Assembly: GCF_001660705.2 (NCBI RefSeq)
Contig: NZ_LYBV02000017.1
Coordinates: forward strand, 154,521 to 218,520
Length of the DNA stretch: 64,000 bases
From: Saccharicrinis aurantiacus
Lineage (GTDB): Bacteria; Bacteroidota; Bacteroidia; Bacteroidales; Marinilabiliaceae
Direction of reading: 5' to 3'
Part shown: positions 46,674 to 55,242 of the stretch, piece after piece
Position numbering within the stretch: the stretch's first letter is position 1
How the letters are laid out: each line of letters opens with the position of its first letter
Notes under the pieces: model-generated
What the model was told of the DNA's origin: nothing
Seen by the model: the letters and a program-made list of their open reading frames with translations, nothing else
Database searches by the model: none
Position numbers and translations under genes: made by a program

Positions 46674-47000
46674 ATGAATTGGATACTATTAATAATTGCC
46701 GGCCTGTTTGAAGTAGCCTTTGCTGCCTGTTTGGGTAAAGCCAAAGAAGCTACTGGGATTCAAGCTACATACTGGTATCTTGGATTCTTACTTTGCTTAG
46801 CCGTAAGCATGTTTCTTTTGGTCAAGGTAACACAACAATTGCCCATTGGAACTGCCTATGCCGTTTGGACAGGCATTGGAGCCGTAGGCACCGTGTTGGT
46901 TGGAATCCTCGTATTTAATGAACCTGCTACCTTTTGGCGCATATTCTTTATTAGCACATTAATTATCTCAATCATTGGACTTAAAGTAGTTTCACACTAA
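46674..47000 (+). CDS. sugE: SugE/Gdx-type small multidrug resistance transporter, 108 aa
   Basis: Four membrane segments and the essential Glu13 in the first (AGLFEVAFAACLGKAKE) define the SMR family. The segment LPIGTAYAVWTGIGAVGTVL and the ending IISIIGLKVVSH are nearly those of SugE/Gdx, which exports guanidinium in exchange for protons, rather than EmrE-like polyaromatic exporters. The length is typical. It sits in a run of small membrane-protein genes. I saw no guanidine riboswitch directly upstream. Confidence 0.92.
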   Translation: MNWILLIIAGLFEVAFAACLGKAKEATGIQATYWYLGFLLCLAVSMFLLVKVTQQLPIGTAYAVWTGIGAVGTVLVGILVFNEPATFWRIFFISTLIISIIGLKVVSH

Positions 47001-47027
47001 ACCAACTAATACTATAAATACACTCAT

Positions 47028-47612
47028 ATGAATACAAACCTCAATCATCGACCAGCAATTTTAATAGGATGTTTATTATGGATTGCTTCATTTTATGGCG
47101 AGCTCTATAACTATCAACCTTATTCCACTATTGGGCTTATTAGCGCTCCAATAATCACCTTATTTGGCATCTTTCATTGGTTTAAATACTATAAAGCTAC
47201 ACGAGGTCATTATCCAAAGTTTTTAAAAATAGCCAAGGAGCTAAATAGGAAAATGAGAAAAAATCCTTTTACAGGAATAAGCTTTCTGTTTAAACACCTA
47301 TTTGAAACCTGGACTTTTGCAATTATTGGTTGGATGGGTATGGTTTTAATGGGGTTTCTGATTTTTGGAAACTCAAACGCATTTAAAACCGCCAAACACT
47401 ATTGCGAGAATAATACTGCTATAAAGGAGCAGACTGGCAATATCTCTTATTATGGGATACTCGTTAGCGGTGGTATAACAAATTCAGGAGAAACAGGCGA
47501 ATCGGATTTACTCTTTACCATCGTTGCCGAAAATGGGAACTTTAAAGCCAATGTAAACTTGCTAAAAACAAACAATAATTGGGAAGTTTTAAATTGTTTA
47601 ATTGATAAATAA
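47028..47612 (+). CDS. Membrane protein with Coa1-like C-terminal domain, 194 aa
   Basis: Two or three membrane segments (about 10-28, 33-50 and 93-114) precede a soluble C-terminal domain: SNAFKTAKHYCENNTAIKEQ, TGNISYYGILVSGGITNSGE and LLFTIVAENGNFKANVNLLK. This alternation resembles the cytochrome-oxidase assembly factor Coa1/Tim21-like domain found in bacterial proteins. The function in bacteria is not established, and the assignment is tentative. It is 27 bases after the SugE-like gene and probably ends that operon. Confidence 0.65.
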   Translation: MNTNLNHRPAILIGCLLWIASFYGELYNYQPYSTIGLISAPIITLFGIFHWFKYYKATRGHYPKFLKIAKELNRKMRKNPFTGISFLFKHLFETWTFAIIGWMGMVLMGFLIFGNSNAFKTAKHYCENNTAIKEQTGNISYYGILVSGGITNSGETGESDLLFTIVAENGNFKANVNLLKTNNNWEVLNCLIDK

Positions 47613-47978
47613 AAGGATCACAATTGATGCTAGCTGGTCTTTTTATTCCCTAGCATCAATACTAATTTCCATTGTATTATAAAGAAATTTCATAAGAACA
47701 CCTGACCAACCCACACCCATAAGCAACTGACTTAATAATACTTACACCAGACACATTCTTTTTATTTGAAGAGAAATTAGTTCTGTAATTTTTTTAATAC
47801 ATTTAAATCAAATAAAAGTATATATTTGCGGGCTTTTTTCTTGAAACCAACTTAAATCAAAATAAAGGATTGGTTAATAGATAATTGCAAAGCGTTCTTA
47901 ACACAGTGAGTATTTTTGAGTTTTGGCTCTAATGAGAGTCATTACATTTTTTAAACAATTAGTTTTTGTCATAAAAAA
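47613..47978. other. Intergenic stretch, 366 bp, promoter and leader of the polyamine operon
   Basis: A good -7 box is at 47821-47828, giving a leader of about 145 bases before the first gene. The leader contains a weak hairpin (GGCTCT-aatg-AGAGTC, about 47926-47941). Whether it is an attenuator responding to polyamines cannot be told. The first 200 bases hold nothing that I recognise. Confidence 0.5.
47821..47828 (+). promoter_or_regulatory. Bacteroidota-type -7 promoter element of the polyamine operon
   Basis: TATATTTG fits the Bacteroidota -7 consensus TAnnTTTG exactly. A clear TTTG -33 element is not present; a T-rich stretch occupies that position. The predicted start would lie just downstream, 140-150 bases before the first ATG at 47979. 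Confidence 0.45.
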
Positions 47979-49181
47979 ATGAACAAAGTATTGGTTATTG
48001 GTGCCGGAGGCGTAAGTAATGTAGTAGTACATAAATGCGCAGCAGTTCCGGAAGTTTTTGGTGAGATTGTATTGGCATCTCGTACCAAAAGTAAATGCGA
48101 TAAAATCGCAGCAGACGTTAAACAGCGTTTGAACCGTGAAATTATTACCGAAGCATTAGATGCTGATAAGGTAGAAGAAACGGTTGCTCTAATCAAAAAG
48201 CACCAGCCTAAGTTGGTGATTAATGTGGCCCTGCCCTATCAGGACTTGGCCATAATGGATGCATGTCTGGAAACAGGTGTCGATTATCTTGACACGGCCA
48301 ACTACGAGCCTAAAGATGAGGCTAAATTTGAGTACAAATGGCAGTGGGCTTATCAGGATAAATACAAAGATGCTGGTTTAATGGCTCTGCTTGGTTCTGG
48401 TTTCGACCCAGGTGTTACCAATATGTTTTGTGCTTATGCGCAAAAGCATTTATTCGATGAGATTCATCAAATAGACATTGTGGACTGCAATGGCGGTGAC
48501 CATGGACAAGCATTTGCTACCAATTTCAATCCTGAAATTAACATTCGTGAAATTACAGCCAACGGGCGCTATTGGGAACAAGGCGAATGGCATACAACTG
48601 CCCCATTATCTGTAAAACAAGATTTTGAATTTCCAGGTGTTGGTACACGTAAAATGTACTTGATGTATCACGAGGAAATGGAATCGCTATGCCTAAATAT
48701 TAAAGGCCTGAAGCGCATCCGCTTTTGGATGACCTTTGGCGAAGAGTATTTAACGCACTTGCGTGTGATTCAAAACTTAGGTTTAGATCGTATCGACGAG
48801 GTAGATTATAAGGGTCAGAAGGTAGTGCCGCTTGAGTTTCTGAAACGTCTGTTGCCTGATCCTGGCTCTTTGGCTGAGAATTACACGGGTAAAACATCCA
48901 TTGGTTGTGTTATTGAGGGTATTAAAGACGGTAAAAAGTCGCGTAAATTTATTTATAACATTTGCGACCATGCCGAAACCTACAAGGAAGTAGGTTCGCA
49001 GGCTGTTTCTTACACCACAGGTGTTCCTGCCATGATTGGCGCCAAAATGATATTGACTGGCAAATGGAAGCAAGCTGGTGTGTACAATATGGAGCAATTA
49101 GATCCGGATCCTTTTATGGACGATCTAAATACTTATGGTTTACCTTGGCAGGTTGAAGAATGGAACAGTTCGGTAGAATAA
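47979..49181 (+). CDS. Carboxyspermidine/carboxynorspermidine dehydrogenase (saccharopine dehydrogenase family), 400 aa
   Basis: A Rossmann fold starts MNKVLVIGAGGVSNVVVHKC, followed by LASRTKSKCDKIAADVKQ and the saccharopine-dehydrogenase-like core (VNVALPYQDLAIMDACLETG, VDYLDTANYEP, LGSGFDPGVTNMFCAYA). In the alternative polyamine route this enzyme reductively couples putrescine (or diaminopropane) with aspartate semialdehyde to give carboxyspermidine (or carboxynorspermidine). The next genes supply the decarboxylase, agmatinase and arginine decarboxylase, which makes spermidine from putrescine the likely route. The stop overlaps the next gene by 22 bases. GC content is visibly higher than in flanking genes. 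Confidence 0.92.
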   Translation: MNKVLVIGAGGVSNVVVHKCAAVPEVFGEIVLASRTKSKCDKIAADVKQRLNREIITEALDADKVEETVALIKKHQPKLVINVALPYQDLAIMDACLETGVDYLDTANYEPKDEAKFEYKWQWAYQDKYKDAGLMALLGSGFDPGVTNMFCAYAQKHLFDEIHQIDIVDCNGGDHGQAFATNFNPEINIREITANGRYWEQGEWHTTAPLSVKQDFEFPGVGTRKMYLMYHEEMESLCLNIKGLKRIRFWMTFGEEYLTHLRVIQNLGLDRIDEVDYKGQKVVPLEFLKRLLPDPGSLAENYTGKTSIGCVIEGIKDGKKSRKFIYNICDHAETYKEVGSQAVSYTTGVPAMIGAKMILTGKWKQAGVYNMEQLDPDPFMDDLNTYGLPWQVEEWNSSVE

Positions 49182-50329
49182 AGCTTTCGGAGCAGCAGCT
49201 AAATGAGTTAAAAACACCGTGTTATATTGTTAACGAAAGTAAGTTGGAGGAGAACCTCAAGCTGCTTAAATATGTGCAAGATAACACGGGTGCTAAAATC
49301 CTTTTGGCCTTTAAAGGTTTTGCTATGTGGAGCATGGCAAAGCTTGTTCGTAAATATTTACCCGGTACTTCAGCTAGTTCGGTTAGCGAGGCTATGCTTG
49401 GTCGTAATGAGTTTGGCGGCGAGTTGCATTGCTATGCCCCTGCCTATTCTCAGGCTGATATGGATGCGCATGTAAAATTAGCCAATCATATTGTATTCAA
49501 TTCGCTTGGGCAGTGGAACAGATTCAAGGAACAGTTAAAGCAGCATCCGCATATTCAAACGGCCATTAGAGTGAATCCTGAACATTCAGAAACCGATACA
49601 GCTATTTACGATCCTAGTGGTCCAAACAGTCGTTTAGGCACTACGCTTGATAACTTTAAGGCTGGCCTAGATGATCTTGAGGGCATCACAGGGTTGCATT
49701 TTCATAACCTATGCGAACTGAATGCCGATGCGCTTGAGCGTACCCTTGCGGTGGTTGAAGAGAAGTTTGGTTTTTATTTTGATAAGCTAGAGTGGATTAA
49801 CTTTGGTGGTGGACATCATATTACCCGCCCCGATTACGATGTTGAAAGACTCATCCGAATTATAAACAATTTTAAGCATAAGTATAAGCTGAAGGTTTAT
49901 TTAGAACCTGGCGAGGCTATTGCTTTAAATACCGGCGTATTGGTGTCTTCGGTTTTAGATGTGTTCAATAATGGAATGAATTTAGCGATTCTGGACACAT
50001 CGGCCACAGCCCATATGCCGGATGTTTTGGAGATGCCTTACCGTCCGTTTATCGAAAATGGCGATGAGCCCACTGTAAAAGCACACACCTACCGTTTGGG
50101 CGGTGTAACTTGTTTGGCGGGCGATGTAATTGGCGATTATAGTTTTGAGGCGCCATTAGGCATTGGAGATAAACTTGTGTTTGGCGATATGGCCCATTAT
50201 ACCATGGTTAAAAACACCACATTTAATGGCGTTCGCTTGCCTAATATTTACAAATTTAATTCGGATATGGGGCAACTTACACTCGTTAAAGAGTTTGGTT
50301 ATCTCGATTACAAATCACGCTTAAGTTAA
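49160..50329 (+). CDS. nspC: Carboxynorspermidine/carboxyspermidine decarboxylase, 389 aa
   Basis: A fold-III PLP-dependent decarboxylase. The PLP lysine is Lys52 in ILLAFKGFAMWSMA, the glycine-rich phosphate-binding segment is INFGGGHHIT and the second-subunit residues include YLEPGEAIALNTG and the late GDVIGDYSFEAPLGIGDKL. The combination and length are those of NspC. It removes the carboxyl group from carboxyspermidine to give spermidine. The start lies inside the end of the dehydrogenase gene, implying coupled translation. The first 15 residues could be partly non-essential if a later start is used. Confidence 0.93.
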   Translation: MEQFGRIKLSEQQLNELKTPCYIVNESKLEENLKLLKYVQDNTGAKILLAFKGFAMWSMAKLVRKYLPGTSASSVSEAMLGRNEFGGELHCYAPAYSQADMDAHVKLANHIVFNSLGQWNRFKEQLKQHPHIQTAIRVNPEHSETDTAIYDPSGPNSRLGTTLDNFKAGLDDLEGITGLHFHNLCELNADALERTLAVVEEKFGFYFDKLEWINFGGGHHITRPDYDVERLIRIINNFKHKYKLKVYLEPGEAIALNTGVLVSSVLDVFNNGMNLAILDTSATAHMPDVLEMPYRPFIENGDEPTVKAHTYRLGGVTCLAGDVIGDYSFEAPLGIGDKLVFGDMAHYTMVKNTTFNGVRLPNIYKFNSDMGQLTLVKEFGYLDYKSRLS

Positions 50330-50330
50330 G

Positions 50331-51200
50331 ATGATGAACATAGATTTTTCGAAACACTTTTGTGGCGAAGATGGCTATTGCCTCGATTACAACAAGGCTG
50401 AAATGGTTATTCTTCCTGTTCCCTACGATGGCACAAGTACCTGGATAAAGGGTTCAGACAAAGGCCCTGAAGCCATTATCGAGGCCTCGGGCACCTTGGA
50501 GATGTATGATATAGAAACCGAATTGGATGTGAGCAAAAAAGGTATTTACACCCTAGCTCCTGTGGATGAAAAAGCCAGTCCGGAAGCCATGGTTTTGGCC
50601 GTTGAAAACGCCGTTAACGAGCAGTTTAAAAACAATAAGTTTACGGTATTAATTGGTGGCGAGCACTCGGTAAGCATTGGCGCTTTTAAGGCTTACGCAC
50701 AAAAGTATAAAGACCTTAGTATACTACAGTTAGATGCGCATGCTGATTTGCGCCCAAAGTATGAGGGTTCTGAAAATAACCATGCCTGTGCTATGTATCA
50801 GGCACGCGAAGTAGCACCCATTGTACAGGTGGGCATCCGCAGCATGTGCGAGGAAGAAAAGGCTTTTGTTAATGCCGACACCATGTTTTTCAGACATCAG
50901 ATTAGAAAGCAGAAAACATGGAAAAAGGAGGTGCTGAAGCAGCTCAATAAAAACGTTTATCTCACCATTGATTTAGATGTGTTTGACACCTCTATTATGC
51001 CCTCTACAGGTACGCCTGAACCGGATGGATTATTGTTTAATGATGTGATTGACCTTATAGAAACAGTGGCATCCAAGGTAAACATTGTAGGATTTGATGT
51101 AGTAGAATTATGCCCAAACAAAGCCAATAAAGCACCCGACTATTTGGCTGCAAAGTTGATTTATCGCATCCTAAGTATTATTTATAAAAGCAAGCAATAA
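50331..51200 (+). CDS. speB: Agmatinase (ureohydrolase family), 289 aa
   Basis: The Mn-binding ureohydrolase motifs are complete: GGEHSVSIGAF, LQLDAHADLRPKYEG followed by NNHACAMYQA, and LTIDLDVFDTSIMPSTGTPE PDG. Length matches agmatinases. The neighbouring arginine decarboxylase provides agmatine, and the downstream route uses putrescine, so agmatinase rather than arginase or formiminoglutamase is the best call. It starts one base after the nspC stop. An ATGATG start leaves M1 or M2 open. Confidence 0.92.
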   Translation: MMNIDFSKHFCGEDGYCLDYNKAEMVILPVPYDGTSTWIKGSDKGPEAIIEASGTLEMYDIETELDVSKKGIYTLAPVDEKASPEAMVLAVENAVNEQFKNNKFTVLIGGEHSVSIGAFKAYAQKYKDLSILQLDAHADLRPKYEGSENNHACAMYQAREVAPIVQVGIRSMCEEEKAFVNADTMFFRHQIRKQKTWKKEVLKQLNKNVYLTIDLDVFDTSIMPSTGTPEPDGLLFNDVIDLIETVASKVNIVGFDVVELCPNKANKAPDYLAAKLIYRILSIIYKSKQ

Positions 51201-51233
51201 CAGCTACTACGGTAGGTTTAGTATAAGAATAAA

Positions 51234-53129
51234 ATGAGAAAGTGGACCATTGACGATTCAGTTGAACTTTACAACATTAAAGGCTGGGGAATTAATTATT
51301 TCTCAATTAACGATAAAGGAAATGTAACCGTTGCACCTAAAAAAGACGGTAACAGCATCGATTTAAAGGAAGTGATTGATGAACTTCAGGTGCGTGATAT
51401 AAACACGCCTGTATTACTACGTTTTCCGGATATATTGGATAATCGAATCCTAAAAATGAACGACTGCTTTAGGAAAGCAAGTGCAGAATATAATTTCAAA
51501 GGCGAAAGCTTTGTGGTTTATCCCATTAAGGTAAATCAGACTCAGCCTGTGGTTGATGAAATTGTGAGCCATGGTAAAAAGTTCAACATTGGTTTAGAGG
51601 CAGGTTCAAAGCCTGAATTGCATGCTGTTATTGCATCAAGCACCAATAACGATTCGTTGATTATTTGCAATGGCTACAAGGATGAAGATTACATTGAGTT
51701 GGCCTTGTTGGCGCAAAAAATGGGACGTCGTATATTTTTGGTAGTTGAAAAGCTCAACGAACTTAAAATGATTACTACCATTGCTGAGCGCTTAAACATT
51801 ACACCACACCTTGGAATCCGTGTTAAACTGGCCAGCTCAGGTAGCGGCAAGTGGGAAAGTTCGGGTGGCGATGTAAGCAAGTTTGGTTTAACATCGAGCG
51901 ACTTAATTGAGGCCATGGATTATCTTGAATCTATTGATATGAAGGACAGCTTAAAGCTCATCCATTTTCATATTGGTAGTCAGGTAACCAATATTCGCCG
52001 CATTAAAATTGCCCTTCGCGAGGCATCGCAATTTTATGCTCAATTTCATAAATCGGGCTTTAAAGTTGAGTTTGTTGATATAGGCGGTGGTTTGGGCATT
52101 GATTACGATGGAACCAAATCGGCCAATAGCGAAAGCAGTGTAAACTATAGTATTCAGGAGTATGTGAACGATGCTATTTCGTGCATGGTAGATGTGTCGG
52201 ATAAAAACGAACTACCACACCCTAACATCATTACAGAATCGGGCCGCTCATTAACGGCGCACCATTCGGTATTGGTATTTGAGGTTTTAGAATCGTCGTG
52301 TGCCCCGCTTTGGAAAAACGAAGTGGAGCTAAGCGAAAACGACCACGATTTGGTTAAAGAGCTGTATAACTCGCGGGAATGCCTGAATCAATCTAAAATG
52401 TTAGAGGTTTGGCACGATGCGCAACTCATCCGCGAAGAAGCCCTAGATCGTTTTAGCTTGGGTTTGTTAGATATTAAAACACGTGCACAAATTGAGCGTT
52501 TGTTTTGGAGCATTGCGCGCGATATTTACAAAATAGCATCAAACCTAAAGCATGTGCCGGATGAATTGAATGCTTTATCGAAACTATTATCGGAAAAATA
52601 CTTTTGCAATTTCTCCTTGTTTCAGTCTTTACCCGACTCATGGGCCATTGATCAGATATTCCCGATAATTCCGATTCATCGCCATAACGAAAGGCCTGAT
52701 GTGGAAGCTACCATACAGGATATTACATGCGATTCGGATGGTAAGATTGAAAATTTTATTGCTACTAAAAATATTAGCTACAATTTACCGGTTCATCGGC
52801 TTAAAGCAGACGACTCGTACTACATTGGCGTATTTTTAGTGGGTGCGTATCAAGAGATACTTGGCGATTTGCACAACCTATTTGGCGATACTAATGCAGT
52901 GCATTTATCAGCCACCAAAGAGGGCTACTCTATTGATAAAATAATAGATGGCGAAACCGTTGCTGATGTGTTGGAATACGTACAATACAACCCTAAAAAA
53001 CTGGTACGTACGGTTGAGGCATGGGTAACTGCATCGGTTAAGCAAGGTAAAATTTCGCCCAAGGAAGGGAAAGAGTTTTTATCGAACTACCGATCGGGCT
53101 TATACGGCTATACCTATTTAGAGAAATAA
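51234..53129 (+). CDS. speA: Biosynthetic arginine decarboxylase, 631 aa
   Basis: Length and sequence are those of PLP-dependent SpeA. The cofactor lysine is Lys99 in FVVYPIKVNQTQPVVDEIV, with the substrate-binding LIHFHIGSQV and FVDIGGGLGIDYDG in the TIM barrel. C-terminal conserved blocks (LRADD-like HRLKADDSYYIGVFLVGAYQ and EILGDLHNLFGDTN) follow the helical insertion typical of arginine decarboxylases. It converts arginine to agmatine and is the fourth gene of the polyamine operon, although it catalyses the first step. The spacing to the agmatinase gene is 33 bases. Confidence 0.95.
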   Translation: MRKWTIDDSVELYNIKGWGINYFSINDKGNVTVAPKKDGNSIDLKEVIDELQVRDINTPVLLRFPDILDNRILKMNDCFRKASAEYNFKGESFVVYPIKVNQTQPVVDEIVSHGKKFNIGLEAGSKPELHAVIASSTNNDSLIICNGYKDEDYIELALLAQKMGRRIFLVVEKLNELKMITTIAERLNITPHLGIRVKLASSGSGKWESSGGDVSKFGLTSSDLIEAMDYLESIDMKDSLKLIHFHIGSQVTNIRRIKIALREASQFYAQFHKSGFKVEFVDIGGGLGIDYDGTKSANSESSVNYSIQEYVNDAISCMVDVSDKNELPHPNIITESGRSLTAHHSVLVFEVLESSCAPLWKNEVELSENDHDLVKELYNSRECLNQSKMLEVWHDAQLIREEALDRFSLGLLDIKTRAQIERLFWSIARDIYKIASNLKHVPDELNALSKLLSEKYFCNFSLFQSLPDSWAIDQIFPIIPIHRHNERPDVEATIQDITCDSDGKIENFIATKNISYNLPVHRLKADDSYYIGVFLVGAYQEILGDLHNLFGDTNAVHLSATKEGYSIDKIIDGETVADVLEYVQYNPKKLVRTVEAWVTASVKQGKISPKEGKEFLSNYRSGLYGYTYLEK

Positions 53130-53169
53130 TATTTAAATTGCTTGAATATCATCCATAAATGCTAAAGAA

Positions 53170-54546
53170 ATGACTGAAAACAAAATAGTAGTAGGTAGTG
53201 AAGAGTGGTGCGGTTTACCCCAAATTAATATTCCGGCTATTAAAGCGCGTGTAGATTCGGGTGCAAAAACCTCGGCGCTACATGCCGTAAACATTACCCC
53301 ATTTAAAAAAAATGGTAACCCTTGGGTGAGTTTTGAAGTGCACCCTTTGCAAAACGATGGTAAAACCACCATACATTGCGAAGCGCCTGTGTACGATAAA
53401 CGCAGAGTTAAAAGTTCGAGCGGACAAAGCGAAAGGCGTTTTGTAATTAAAACGTCTATTTCAATAGCTGAGGATACTTGGGAAGTTGAGGTTACTTTAA
53501 CCAATCGGGACTCTATGGGCTATCGCATGCTTTTGGGCAGACAAGCCATGAGTGGCAAAATGTTGGTTGACCCAGAATCATCGTTATTATTGGGCGACTT
53601 AACACCTGACGTACTTGAAACCTACTACAGCACCAATATTATTAAGCCTACGGGTTTAAAAATTGGTTTATTGGCCTCTAATCCTGATTTATATAGTAAT
53701 CGGCGTATTATTGAGGCAGGCCAAGAGCGCGGTCACGACGTTGAATTTTTAAGCATTAAGGACTGTTATATTAAGCTTGATGGTAAAAATCCGGAGATGC
53801 ACTACCGTGGTGGTCGTATTTTATCGGGTTTTGATGCCATTATACCTCGCATACGCCCCAGTGCCACTTTTTACGGAACAGCACTTACGCGTCATTTTGA
53901 AGCAATGGGGGTTTACACGCTTAACTCTGCATCGGCAATTACGCAGTCAAGAGACAAGCTGTACTCTTTACAGCTACTTATTAACAGCGGCTTGCCAATT
54001 CCCACTACAGGCTTTGCCAACTCACCACTTGATACCGATGAGTTGATTAAAATGGTGGGTGGTGCCCCTTTAATTGTAAAACTATTGGAGGGTACACAAG
54101 GTAAAGGCGTAGTTTTGGCCGAAACCAAAAAAGCTGCAGAAAGCTTAATTAATGCTTTCAAAAGCCTGAGAGCAAACATATTGGTGCAAGAATTCATTAA
54201 AGAAGCCAATGGTAAAGACATTAGATGCTTTGTGGTGAACGGAAAAGTAGTTGAAAGCATTATGCGCACCGCAGCTCCTGGTGAGTTTAGAGCTAATATA
54301 CATATGGGTGGCTCGGCTGCCATAACTAAAATTACCCCTGAAGAACGACGCATTGCTATTTTAGCTACCAAAACCATGGGACTAAAAGTTGCGGGTGTTG
54401 ATATTATTCGGGGTCAGAATAGTCCGCTATTGCTTGAGGTAAACTCATCACCCGGTCTCGAAGGCATTGAAGGAGCATCGAACAAAGATATTGCAGGAAA
54501 AATGATTGAAGCCATTGAAAGAGACTTGAAATTTAAAAGGCCATAG
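53170..54546 (+). CDS. RimB-RimK-like fusion: aspartic-protease-like domain plus ATP-grasp glutamate ligase, 458 aa
   Basis: Residues 1-150 form a retropepsin-like domain of the RimB (ATP-dependent zinc protease) family, with VDSGAKTSALHA (Asp29-Ser30-Gly31) and GYRMLLGRQAM. From about residue 165 the protein is a RimK-like ATP-grasp ligase: GFDAIIPRIRPSATFYGTAL, SRDKLYSLQLL, LEGTQGKGVVLAE, VQEFIKEANGKDIRCFVVNG and VDIIRGQNSPLLLEVNSSPG. RimK adds glutamates to ribosomal protein S6, and RimB trims them; fusions of both exist. It lies 40 bases after speA and shares the GC-rich composition of the operon, but a functional link with polyamines is only inferred. Confidence 0.92.
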   Translation: MTENKIVVGSEEWCGLPQINIPAIKARVDSGAKTSALHAVNITPFKKNGNPWVSFEVHPLQNDGKTTIHCEAPVYDKRRVKSSSGQSERRFVIKTSISIAEDTWEVEVTLTNRDSMGYRMLLGRQAMSGKMLVDPESSLLLGDLTPDVLETYYSTNIIKPTGLKIGLLASNPDLYSNRRIIEAGQERGHDVEFLSIKDCYIKLDGKNPEMHYRGGRILSGFDAIIPRIRPSATFYGTALTRHFEAMGVYTLNSASAITQSRDKLYSLQLLINSGLPIPTTGFANSPLDTDELIKMVGGAPLIVKLLEGTQGKGVVLAETKKAAESLINAFKSLRANILVQEFIKEANGKDIRCFVVNGKVVESIMRTAAPGEFRANIHMGGSAAITKITPEERRIAILATKTMGLKVAGVDIIRGQNSPLLLEVNSSPGLEGIEGASNKDIAGKMIEAIERDLKFKRP

Positions 54547-54549
54547 TTT

Positions 54550-54570
54550 AGCGCAATAGCAGCGCTTTTT
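54550..54570 (+). terminator. Terminator of the polyamine/RimK operon
   Basis: AGCGC, a seven-base loop, GCGCT then TTTT. It begins four bases after the stop of the RimK-like gene. The stem is short but GC-rich and ends the GC-rich operon. Confidence 0.6.
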
Positions 54571-54649
54571 AGTGAAGTGTTAGTTCGTTGGTTTGAAGTC
54601 ATAAACAACTTCTATTACTAATTCAAATCAAGGGATAAAATAAGTAAAA

Positions 54650-54764
54650 ACACAGAGACACGAAGACGCAGAGTGTGATTATATATATTCAAACAGTTAG
54701 CTTAGATTTGAATCATGTAATCAGCAAATTAAATTAATAACTCTGTGCCTCAGTGTCTTTGTGT
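54650..54764. repeat. Dispersed inverted repeat of the CACAGAG type, copy 1
   Basis: The arms at 54650-54673 and 54741-54764 (ACACAGAGACACGAAGACGC.. and CTCTGTGCCTCAGTGTCTTT..) match at 19 of 24 positions when one is reverse-complemented. A related pair is at 61807-61865. Such mobile-looking palindromes are widespread in intergenic DNA of many bacteria. Confidence 0.65.
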
Positions 54765-55109
54765 TCATATTCTAATATTGATTGACATTACTACCTCCCC
54801 TCCTAAAAACGCCTATACTCATATCTACATAATTTAGTATGGTTATAAATTACTGCATAACACTAAATTAGCGCAAGGGTAATATTTGCATTGCACAATT
54901 AATTCCCTATTTTCGAGAGCGAAGAAAAAAAATAACCAAATCCTAAACCATGAAAAACATGCTACACTGCACACTACACACACTTCTTGCATTGTATAAT
55001 ATATACGCTCCCCCGAAGCTACACGGTATATTTAATAAGTACAGCAATTAATTTAATTATTGATGACACCCTTGTAATCTTATAAACCAATCATAAAAAA
55101 ATACTATGC

Positions 55110-55241
55110 ATGAAAACCATTTCGAATAACCCCAGCGACGAAGTGTTTTTACCCAATAACTTTCAAGGAATGTTTGAGGTAATGCGGGGAGGAAGAAAAA
55201 TGAAGACTTACCATTCTAAAGCCTTATCAAATATAAACTGA
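55110..55241 (+). CDS. Short open reading frame, 43 aa, unknown
   Basis: The frame encodes MKTISNNPSDEVFLPNNFQG and then MFEVMRGGRKMKTYHSKALS NIN. Its composition looks coding-like rather than random, and its stop lies one base before the ATG of the NimA-like gene, so it could be translationally coupled or be the surviving 5' end of a lost gene. No family is recognised. The short length keeps confidence low. Confidence 0.4.
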   Translation: MKTISNNPSDEVFLPNNFQGMFEVMRGGRKMKTYHSKALSNIN

Positions 55242-55242
55242 A

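Larger units (their letters stand above)
54547..55109. other. Intergenic stretch, 563 bp, with terminator, inverted repeat and diverged repeat
   Basis: It contains a short terminator (54550-54570), a dispersed inverted repeat (54650-54764) and a block from about 54812 that resembles 44923-45020. A 33-codon frame at 54950-55051 (MKNMLHCTLHTLLALYNIYA) has no recognisable homology and is probably decayed or chance. Confidence 0.65.

Noticed and set aside
54950..55051. 33-codon plus-strand frame MKNMLHCTLHTLL...
   Set aside because: Too short, with no recognisable similarity and no supporting neighbour; noted only within the intergenic entry.
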